Below, piece after piece: positions 47,801-59,800 of a stretch of 64,000 bases of DNA. How positions within the stretch are numbered: the stretch's first letter is position 1; the number at the start of each line of letters is the position of its first letter. The notes below the pieces were generated by a model. It did no database searches. It was given only the letters and a program-made list of their open reading frames with translations, and was not told where the DNA came from. The DNA comes from Nectonema munidae (Eukaryota; Nematomorpha; Nectonematoida; Nectonematidae). The position numbers were made by a program, and so were the translations under genes. Location: the NCBI GenBank assembly GCA_030549495.1, contig JAUIRK010001028.1:1-64000 (forward strand), read 5' to 3'.

Positions 47801-50800
47801 ATCTAATCGTCATGCAAAATCTATTCAACCACTCTGTTCCTTTCTTACTACCTCATACTGAAATGTAGGCCAATTGTGTTTTTGCCTCTTTATAATGCTA
47901 CTGCTAAGCGTATATATACATACATATACACTTTATAAACAAACTCATCCTTCATTTCAGATGCTTTGTTTCAATATGTAGTATATACACATATTCTGTA
48001 TGTGTATCTATCTCTATATTTTTCATGAGCATGCAGAATTAATTCGAGAATTACACGTTCATTATTCCCTCAGACACACACACACACACCCACATCTACC
48101 TAAAAGTTATTCAACAATTTGTTCACACATACCTTTCATTTCACCTTTTTCTCCGCGTATTCTTGCATGTGATTATACCGACTTTTGCTGCATCTCTCTC
48201 TCTCTCTTTTTTACCTGCAACACCTCATATATTGCCGACGGCTTTTACCTTGAAAACTATGAATCTTGTATTGAAATAAATGTATTTTATGGCACTTCAC
48301 TTTGTATGCGCCATTATTTATTGTAAGGAATCGCTTCCTTGACAGCTGGTAATTGTGATGCTACAAAATTGAGAAACTTTTTTGAAACAAAGAAATTGCA
48401 ACTTCATGCAATGTAGTTAGTTACTCGAAGAGAGTCAGTTTCATCCACTAAAAAGTACAACTTCTAAGTGAATCAATTAGGAAACGCATATTACTACATA
48501 TTGGCACATTATCTTCTAATAAGTGAGCTCACGAAAGAAATCAACCTAAAAGGCGAACGTATTGAAAACGCATCACGAACAAAAGGGCGAATGAAAGCGC
48601 AAAAGTGGTTGGCCTGCGAAGACCAACTTCACAGGAAGCAATATGCTATGTGTAGATAGCGTTTACGTCAAAGAGGGGAGAAATGTTACGAATGATGCAA
48701 CTACTTCACATTCTCTTAATTTCTAGCGAAAGAAGAAATGAATGGGGGGACCGGCTAACTTGTGCGCTAGTATCCATTTGTCTAAACACTAAATTTTCAG
48801 TAATAATATGACATTTTTTTCAAATATTTAGTGTGTTTTTTACACATAAATCTTGGTCATTACATGAGCTCTCTGACAGACTCCTAAGTCTTTTTTTATG
48901 AGCTCAGAAAGAAGTAATCTGATAATGCGATATTTTATTAAATGAGAATTAAATATAATATGAGATAAGCAGGAGAAAAATTTTGGACGATCAAATCCAA
49001 GATTTTTACGCAGTTTATTTGGATGTCAGCATTTATTAAGCTTTTATCCAATTATATCAAAGAGCTGTGCTTACTCCGACCTTCTGTGACAAAAAAGACA
49101 TAATTTTTTGCTGTAAAATAAAATTAAACAATTTTTTCATCCTTTCTCATCAGCATTCTACAAAAAATACAAAAATAGATTCTAAATCACGAGATAATTA
49201 AACATAGGATGAATTTAGCATTCAATAATTAGAAACTTTTAAATGATATAATATATTTTTTTGAACACATGAATTAGGATTCTAAGATGACACCTTCAGT
49301 AAAGCTATTATGAGTATTCAATATATCAAATTGATTTACTTTTTTACATGTAAAATTTTATAGTGAATGTTTCCCATTTGATGATGATGTTATACCTTTA
49401 TGAACTCACCTGAATATGGCTTTTTTCTTATTCTTCATGATTAAAGGAATATGTTCAATGTTCATCAATTCTGTCTACAAGTCTTTTAGAAGATCTACCT
49501 ATCTATGATGAACCACATCCACAATTATACATGTAGATTTAGATAACATCTTTATTCAACCTGGGGAACAGATTCTTGATGCTATATGTCACCTTCATTA
49601 TAACATAGCTCGAAATTAGCTTTTTTTATGAGTGAAAAACAATGTCATCTTTCAGCCGTATGAAAAACGGTATTAATTTTCTTTTTAATTTCTAATTTTA
49701 TAAACTTCTCAATAATTTCGGATGGACAGCCATTTAAAATTAATATTAATTATAATTAATACGTTGATGGGAATTTGTTGAGTTAAGACCATTAAAAAAT
49801 CCGTCTCTTACCGTTCTTATTTCTAGCTTATGCGCTTAAACAGTATCGATCTTATAAAATACGACTGTATGAATTCTTTTTACATGAGATATCCTCTGGT
49901 TATTCTGGCCGTTAGCGGGGTTTGATGCTTACGAGCAACGTGAGTTTGTTATCAAACAAACAGCTCGTGTGTTTATTATATTTTATTTCTTTTTAGACAT
50001 CACAAACGCAAGCGCTTTCCGCATCTCCAAAAAGTAACGCAAGCGGAAAAGCACGCTTAGCCGGGAACACAGGCTCTCAAGGAAAGAATTCTAGCGTCAA
50101 CATGCACAGTGTTAGTGGTTCTGGCTCACACCACCACTACTACAATCACCACCCTCATCATCACCACTACAAAATCACTACTTCAAACTCCATTCTTCTA
50201 AAGTCCTCCTCCACATCATTCACTACGGCCCAGTCTTCCCCACTTTTAACTGCCTCTAAAACCAACACCCACACAACCCCCTTTGCAAGTAATACTTTTT
50301 TTTATATCCGTGTGTATGCCAAAACATGATTATGTGCAAACAACAAATATCGTCGAAGACTATATGTCATACTTCATAAGAGAAAATTATTGTAGAAATG
50401 AATAAAACAAATATATAAACACTGCATTACAAAAAACTCTATTTAGTCTAGTATTTGTGCATATATATATATATTTATATTTAAAAGCACAAGAGCTACT
50501 TAAAGACACTCATCATGTGCAATCCGATCGAATAAATGAAGTATCCAAGTATGAATTAATCAGGGCATCTTAAAAGAACATACATATACTAAATAACATA
50601 AAATTATGATTTGAATTATTGATTTCATATTTGTATTTGATCCAGTAGGCATCCCCCTACGAGTATAGTGTCCATGTACTTCGGATATATTGGCCAACAT
50701 TGGAGAGCGCAAACCTTTGAGATATTTGAAAAAAACAACAGGGTCTATAAAAATAAAGATCATAAATCTTCAAGATGTTGCATTCAATAAACCTTTCATT

Positions 50801-53800
50801 CGTGTGACTTATATTTCAAGTTGAAGACATCTAATAATTCTTTTTGAATTATAAACAAATTAAGTTTATTTACATGTCTCCCATTCAAAATAGAGTAATG
50901 CAACAAAGGCTGAACTAAAGCTCTATACATTTTGATTTTGATGTCTACCGGCAAAAAACTATAGACCTTAAACTTCGCAAGTAACATGTTCAACCCAGAA
51001 TTGAGTATTTTAATATGATGTGTCCATTTCAGTTTAGACTTTAGAGTCAATTGTAAGGCCAAGAAATTTGAAGGTGTTTACATATTCCAATACATTGTCA
51101 TTTAACATAATCTCCACGTTTACTCTACCTACCTTGTTATGTAGAAGAAATGTTAAATAATTACACATTTTTCACCCATCTTTTAAAGAAATAATTTTCA
51201 AAAAATCCAAAACCATACCAAGTTTGCTATTTATATATTTAGAATCCGACAATACTCTAAACCAGTGATTCCCAACCGGTGTGCCACGGCACTAAAGGGT
51301 GCTGTAAGATTTTTTAAGGGTGCCGCCAAAATTGTGCAACTACTTTAAAACTTAACATTACATATTTGTATTATTATTTTCTGTTATAGCAGGATCAATA
51401 TAATTTTTCTATATCAGGCATCAATGCAGATGTAGAAATAAAAAAACTGGAAATTTTAAATAAGTTTTTTCTGAAAGGGTGCCAGGAATTTTTAAAAGGC
51501 TCGCCAAGAGTGCCACAAACTAAAAAAGGTTGGGAACCACTGCTCTAAACGGAAACAATAACGATACATCAGCAGCATATATGAAATAACTGGCCTCCTT
51601 TAAAAATAAAACATTCTTCCGATCATTAATATAAATATTGAAGATAGGATGCCCCCAAAACGGAACCCGGAGACACACCAATTCTATCAAAACATTTAAG
51701 TTTGGACTTCTTATTATTTACTTCAACATACTGCATTCTGTTTTGGAGAAAAGAAGAAATTAAACAAGTAGCAGAGTCACTTAAGGCATATGTTTTAAGT
51801 TGTTAAAATGCATTTTTAGATCCAGAAAAACTGCCGCACCACTCTTCATTCAGAATCTTTGAAATCTTAGAAAAAAAGTGCATATAAATCGTCAATAGAG
51901 TGATTATTACGAAGACCGACATGTTTGAATCCAAAGAGGCGCTTCTGTTCAAAAAATTGTATATCTGAAAATCTATTATTTTCTTCAAATAAATAATATA
52001 TCTTCGCAAGTTTATCTTTCATTTGACATGCAGATCTAAAAGAAAACTAGTAGCTAAATTTTGGGGAAATTTTTCTCTAAAATGAATTTTCTTTATGAAA
52101 ATTCACACATTCGAAAAGCATTAAAAATGATTTACTCAATCATTTTACGCATCTTTGAATTGGAACTCTTCTTTCCGAAAACAAAACTCTTACTTTGAAA
52201 AAAGCATTCTTTTGAGTTCGTCTTTTTCCTTTTTTGTGTAGTTTTTGAAGCTTTTCTTTATCATTCAATTTTTTTTTATAATAATCTTCTGAACTTGTTG
52301 ATGACAAGCTTATTGCGGTTAATCGCAGCTAATCACAGCACATTCTTCTTGCCTGTTTTCATTTTCTTTATCCATTCCTTTCATTCTTAAAAAGAAAAAG
52401 TTTTCTTCTGCTAAAGTTAAAAATTAACATTTTTCATTCTTTAATAAAAAGTCCCGCCATTAATTTTGGACTAAGTTTCTTCACTTGATCCAAATGAAAT
52501 CCGACATTGTTAAACTTGAATTAGACATATCCAATAAAATAGGTTTCACTTTTCTTTTAAAAATTGCATGAATTTTAGGATTTCGAGCACAAATTGAAAT
52601 GTTTCTTACAATTGCAATCAACTTAGATGCATATCTTCCTTTTAATCCATCACTAATAGCCAGCTGAAGTGGGTGAACAGCACATGGCATATGATTTATT
52701 TTTGTATCTACTAAAGATAAGAAGTTTCTGATAAAAAATTGATACAAAAGCGATACAAAAACTCCTGCACAAATTTGTTCAAGGAATAATTATTATTTAT
52801 AACATTATAATTCGGTGGTTTTTTTTTTTGGAAAAATGAAGATATAATGAAAAGTAAACTACACAATTTATTAACCGATTTATCTGCCACTGTCCTCATT
52901 TTAGGACACTTAAAAATCTTCGTCTTCTTTTTTAATACTTTAGACCAGTGATTCCCAACCGGTGTGCCGCGGCACTAAAGGGTGTCGTAAGATTTTTTAA
53001 GGGTGCCGCCTAAATTCACGGTAAAAATTCTATTAATTTCATTCTCTCTGCTTTTATTGTCTAATTAACAATTTAACTTTTAGCTTCGATACTTTTTTTA
53101 TTAAAATTATACAATTGTTTTTAACTTTTACGCAAGCTGTATTTTTCATTATCAGAAAAATTTATGCTTCTACTTTTTCTTTTTTTAGATAGCAGGGTCA
53201 GTATAATTTTTTTATATGATCTCTGTATAAGGTATTGGTGCATCAATGCAGATGTAGAAATAAAAAAATTATAATAAAAAAAATATGGAAATTTTAAATA
53301 AGTTCTTCCTCAAAGGGTGCCAGGAATTTTCATAAGGCTCGCCAAGGGTCCCGCAAACTAAAAAAGGCTGGGAACCAGGGCTTTAGACTAAGCATTGTCA
53401 ATTGGTTAACAAATTTTTACTAGTATAAGATTTAGAGAACATAATTGCAAAATTGACCATTTTTTGGTCACTTTTAAGATTGATCGCTGGATAAAGATAC
53501 ATTTACCTTACCTTAACTACAAATAAAGCAAAATATAAAACACATTGATTAATGTTATATACAAAACCCTGAATTGTATATAAAATATGCCAACTTTGCT
53601 CAATGACCCATCATTTTCAGGGTTAATTCACAGATTTAGTTTTACAAAATCATAATGTTTACTAAGTATTGCATATCATGTTTCATATTGCGTTTTCACA
53701 AATATCAAATTCTACATGTGGCATCAGTTAAGTTTTTGTTATTTTTGTACCCAGAGTCGCTACCCCGAGGATATTTCCAAAAGTCGTCTTCAGCGAATGG

Positions 53801-56800
53801 CATACGATGCGTTATGTTTCAGAATTACGGTTGAAAAAACCAAGTTATAATAAATACCGAAATTCTCTAATTTTCTTACAAATACTTCTTTATCTACCTC
53901 TTTTAAAGTTTTTACATGTCCATTTGAATTCATACATAATCATCACTGAGATGCAACAAAAACACGAAAATACCCAAGTCCAAACAATCATACACTATAT
54001 TATTCTGAAGCATTTAGTCTGCCACTTTAAAATCGTACATACTCGTTACTTCCGATTTATTTGAGTATCGTATCGGCATCCGTTCACAATTGACATCGAC
54101 CATAAGGGAATCGAAATCTACTGAAGAAGAGCATATTCAGGCGTATGCATGCAGTTGACTCGGGCTAGTGCGTAATTGCTTAAAGCGAAGACTTATCTGT
54201 CGCTAGTAAAACAGATGCAAAAATGGGCTTTTTTGGAGTAAAAATAAGCCCTAATCTCTCGGAATAAGTCTAATCCGGGCAAATTAATTAGACGTTGAAT
54301 TATAATGAATTTTCTAAGTGTGTTTCTTGAGACTTCGTTTGCATACATTTCAAATGCTCTTTCGTATACATTGGAGATTTAATGAGGACTTTGATTTTCG
54401 TCATAAGCGGATATGATAAATTCGGGAACAAATTTAACAGGTCTTTTTTATCCGCTGTAATAATTGGACGAAAGCCTTAACTCAAAACATTGTAGCCAAC
54501 CATCAGTATATTCCCACTTATGTTCAAATTTGAATTCTTATGTGAAAAGTTTTAACCTGTCATTTTATAAAAGCGTTTTTAAAAAAAATATTTTTTTTTA
54601 TAAAATTATTTCCTAATCAATGATGTCAGGATTTTTTTTTAATATTATACCAAAGGGCCGGAATTATTTGTCTCCGTATTTGCGATAGCCAACATATTCA
54701 TTTTGTGAAGGAAAGATTTTTCCCACAAATTTCCACCCCAAGACACTATTTACTTTACAGTATATTTGGCGAAATATATAAAACATTTGCAAGAAAAATT
54801 CAATCTACTTTGGTGCAGAACCATATCTTAGTAATTACATTCATTCAATACAAAAATACTCTTCCTCCCTATACCTTCTATACTTTGTTGTGTACAAAAA
54901 ATTTTTAAACATCAAATCATGCCTTCATATGTCGCATGATACACGAGTGTAATTTGATGCAACAACATAAATAGGTCTCAGAATATGTTTCATGGCAGGT
55001 CTTATCATTTTGAAGCTAGGTAGACTTTTTACTTTCTTGCTTTTTACTCTTAACTTTTTACTTTCTTTGCAAGAAGCGAAGCCTGCACAAACTTCGACGA
55101 CAACACTCCCAATTTCTCACAGTGTTCAGTCATCCCTTCCCATTATTTCATATCCTCTTACAAAAAGCGAAAACACCAAAAGTGAAGTTTCTTGCGTGAA
55201 ATCTTCTTTAAACAAGGTTATTCTTTTTCATATCTTCTATAACACTACATAATTTTTCCTGGTTTTTCAAAAAGTTTGTCTGCATTCTTCTACAGCAGCG
55301 GTTCTCAACCGGTGTTTCGCGGAACACCAGGGTTCTGCAAATCTCCCTCTGGCCCCCGAGAAATAGTAAGCTATTTTTCACGTTTAACTTTAGTATTTTT
55401 AAAGAAAACTTTTTAATGAAGTGTCATAAAGAAGTAGTAGGAATCTTGTCTAGCACTGCTAATAAATATGATACTGAAGTTTTCTCAAATGATCATATAT
55501 ATTTTTCATCGTATCTCACGTTTTAGTTATCTCTTTATTTTTAGAAAGACAAAATTTAAAAATTTTTGTTTTTTTTCGTTATTTTAATTGAGAATCGTTT
55601 TTTCTCTTTAATCAAATTCCTTTTCTTTTACTGTGATAAACGAAAATATTTTTGCGTACGGTTGTTGGAAGATTTAATATATTCCAAATGTTCCCGCGAA
55701 GGTTAAAAGTTTGAGAAACTCTCTTCTACAGAATTAATAACCCATAAATGAGCTAGCGCGTATAATGGATTTGAAAGTTTCTTGTGGGTAGTCTTTTTTG
55801 CAAGTTCATCAAACAATAATATCCTATACTCTCATACTGTTCCAAGCGATTTAAAAGTACCCCGAAACAGTTTTTTCTTTGGTAACTATAGTAACTCAAG
55901 TTGTTTTGATATTTTAAAAAATATGATGGAAACGATGTATGCTATGAAATTTACCGCTGTTTCATATGACCCGTATATCAATACAAGTAAATTAAAACAT
56001 GATACTTTTGTTTTTTACAACATGTGCATTACAATGTTGGTACGCAATGCACACTACACATTACATTACATCCCTCCAATTGCACTAAATTTACGCGGAC
56101 ACATTCTCGATACAGCGTTATCATAAATATTTACAATAAACATTAAGCACATTTTACTATGCCATGGTTACCATTGTTTAGATATTGTGTGAAAAGCACA
56201 TTTTTCTTCTTCAAGAGAAGGCGGAACTTGTTCATTTCCATATTTTATCCATACACTAACGGTTTTTTGTATATATTGTACGACTGCCACAATGGCTATT
56301 TCCACGAGAGCTCAGACTGAGGTGAATCTTTTGGCCAGCCTGTACTGGAGCTAAATCGAATACGATTGCCTCCTAAACAAGAAGTGTTCGCTAACTTGAA
56401 CAAACGGCATCAGTTTCGATCAGCAGCTGCTGCACTTGTGATTTCTCAAATGACTGATGTTTCGAAGGAAGCTCGCATTCCGATGAGTCGAAAGGATAAC
56501 TGCATCAAAAACCTGGAAAAATTACACACACGCTGGGAAGGACTGAAGAAAAATATAAGTTCAGAGACAAAAAGAGTCCGAAAGATTCAAAGAATCTGTT
56601 TGACGTTGCCACGCAGTCGCCTTGAAGCTAATCAAAATAGGAGATCTTGATTTCCTCCAGCCACAGCTGGAAACAAGACGTCGAGGCTACATCGGATCTG
56701 TGGACCAAAGTCTGGTTAATTAGAAGAACTTTACGTTATTAAAACAAAATATTGCGGCTTGCTGAAATTGAGGAGAAAAAGTTATCAAATTGTGTTGCTT

Positions 56801-59800
56801 TATCCATCAATGACGATGAGAAATATGACGAAGATCCAACGCTGCTACTAAAGGAAGCACCACCACCCTTGTCTGATTAAGTAGAATGTTCTGTACAGTC
56901 ACCAGGTCCATCCAAATAGTCATCTTGGGATAATCAACGTTATTACCCCTTCAGTCCCAGCAGCACTGGACTGTACAAAACCACAGACAGAAAGACAAAC
57001 TACATCATTGCTGCGACAACTCAAAGTCTGGGAAATAATATCTCAATCCCAGTACAATCGAAAGACACGAGATCAGCACAGAGAAAAACGGGTCAATGCT
57101 TTGAAAGCTAAGTTCAAGACAAATCTTCTTTTTGTTGTCCACTGGGATTTTTAATTCATGACCTTAACAGATAATGATCATGTGGATCGATTACTCAAAA
57201 TGATCGGCGATGGCGTATCCCATCTGCTAAAGGTGTCTTTGACAAGTTGCAGTGGAGAGGATCAATCACGCCACTTCGTAGAGACTCTGCACGAGTGGTG
57301 CGTATTGGTCTCTGTTTTAACACCTCTTAATCAAACACAGGTTACTCAGGTGTATGTGTCATGATCCAACATAGATTGAACAAAGATTTGTTGCATTTCG
57401 ACCATATCTTGTAGCTGATAGCAGGAGTGGCATTCACGATCTTTTTTTGTTGATCAAGTGTCCCCGAAGTACTACTGTTCAAACGGTCCAAACAACAATG
57501 GAAGTTTATCAATTACGCGAGATACTCGATGGGTTTTGATGCCTCAAAAACAAGCACAATCAAAGAAAGATGATCTCGTCTGCACAGAAGTACTTGGAAG
57601 ATCTTTTAAGATCAACAGCCAAGAGGTAATTCCAAAGAACTGTTACAACTCTAAATCATATTGCTTGGTAGTACCTCATCTCGTGGAATCCACTTCATTG
57701 CTCCATATGCAAGGCACCATGCTCGGTGGATGACAAGGATTATATATGCACTGAAGGTTTAGATATTTCGAGGTCAGCTCAAGTTAACTGGATCTGAAGA
57801 AAAAGGCAGTGGGAAATTTTGTATCTTCTCCGTCACGGTGTATCTTAAGGCTTGGTTCTCAGCTCCGATAGCAGCTTCTGCTCTACTGAACGATCTGCGC
57901 CTTTTGAAAGAACTGCACAACTACAAAAACATCAATTAAAAAGTATCCAAACTCAAAATTGCCAAATTTGGATTACACCGCTGGTATATATTGAAGCAGT
58001 TTGTGGGTCTTTCGTTCTTTGATCCAAATAGTTCCACTGGAAACAAAGCCTGCGCTTCAGTCTAAACAAGGCGAGATTGAACCTCTCAAGAGAATCAAGG
58101 TTTCATGTCCCCTTGATGACTGATTTAAAGTTGGAAGATTTTCTCACGGAAAATACAAATACCGCTTCGAGAGAAATTGGCTATCGATCCAGCCTGAAAA
58201 TAAGAGCTTACCCACAGGATTAAAACTTGTCCAAATTATCCGGTTCTCAAATTATTACATGGAGCGAGCGGTGGCTTTCGTCCAGGAGTACAGTCGCATG
58301 CTCACCCACAATGATGATCAGCTGTAGTTTATTCTTCTAGTCGTCTCTGAACATCGACGCCATTTTCCAGACGGAAAAAATATATGATATGGCTTTGTGT
58401 TGTACAAATGGAAGTCTTGCATGAGCGTCTATTGGGCCACAATGAACTATGACTATAAAAGTCGTATTTACTCCACTATTTTACTTCATTTTTGTAATCA
58501 GATTATGCCTGATGTAAACAAACCAATTGGAACTTTAATTTTAGGTACAATATCTTTTTTTCTTCTTCTTGAGCTACCACTAAATATGTTTATATTTCAA
58601 TAAAACTTTATCTGTGCAATCAGTTAGGGCTAGTGTTGACTCTAGTGTGTATGAATCAGGCACTTTGGCTATTTACCACAGACAAAATACAAAGTGTTCA
58701 CATTTTTCAAGAGTCCATGACCTTGAGTTATCGAAACCCAGTATCAGTTTTAATGATAATACTAATTACTATCTAAACATGAAATAACTATTGAAAATTT
58801 TTTTTTTTTTTGAAAAACAGTTTTACACAAAAAAATCTTTAAAAAACTTAAAAAGCAGTCTTTTGGCAAAACTCGTGCGATTTAATTTATTAATTTCTAT
58901 TTATGCACCTAAGTATAACACGTGTTAGCTCATCAATCATTTTGTCAAAGACAACAACACTAACAAGTTTCACAAGTGATTTTTTTAACTTTTCTTTTCT
59001 GCTTGCCTCACTTTGTTTTTATTCTTGTTCTCATTAATTTTTCCATTCTTTCAATGACTGATAACATGGACTACACCACGGATTCAGATCAGTTTGTGCA
59101 TTCAAATGTGCTTCTTCGGCTGAAGGATTTCGAAGGTTTTATTCTGAAGAAAACAAGTCTTTTCTGCAACATACTTCTACGATATACCTCGATTTTGCTG
59201 TGCTTTTAACTTGATACTTTTCTATAATTGCTCCCTGTTTGATTTGAAATAATAACAATGGGGAAACAACTTGGTAAAATTCTTGTCTTTTTGAAAAGGA
59301 ATAGAGACTCTATTTTTAATGAGCTCTATGCTATAGCCGTGCAATGTAATTTCTAATCTAACTGTGTTTAGGCTTAGGATTAGATAGTATCATTTTTAAA
59401 ATATATTTGCAAATGTTTGGGCTAATGATTACGCTTTGATAATGCTATTTTTCAAAAACTTAAACTTTCCAATTTTGTCGGCTTCTCATCATCATCATCA
59501 TCCATTTTGCCTTCAAGGCCTGGTTATTGTTTCCAAAGAGTCGGGGTCAACCAGTTTGCTGCAACAACTACGCCATTTCATTCTTTCTTTAGCATCACTT
59601 TGCACAAGCTTTCTTTTTTTCCATATCGTGGTGAATCACTTCATTCCCCGCTTTCTTACCTCTTTTAATGATGCTTCTCACCTGAAATAAATTAAAAATG
59701 CAGTAGATTCGAATAATTTTACTAAATTGCCGGGTACTCATTAAAATGTGTAGTCAAAACTTTTGGAAAAATGTACACTTAACAAATGACTATATCCTTT

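Noticed and set aside
55782-56126. A 114-codon frame as an extra RBMS exon
   Set aside because: No acceptor and donor in the phase needed between exons 3 and 4, which already join in phase 0.
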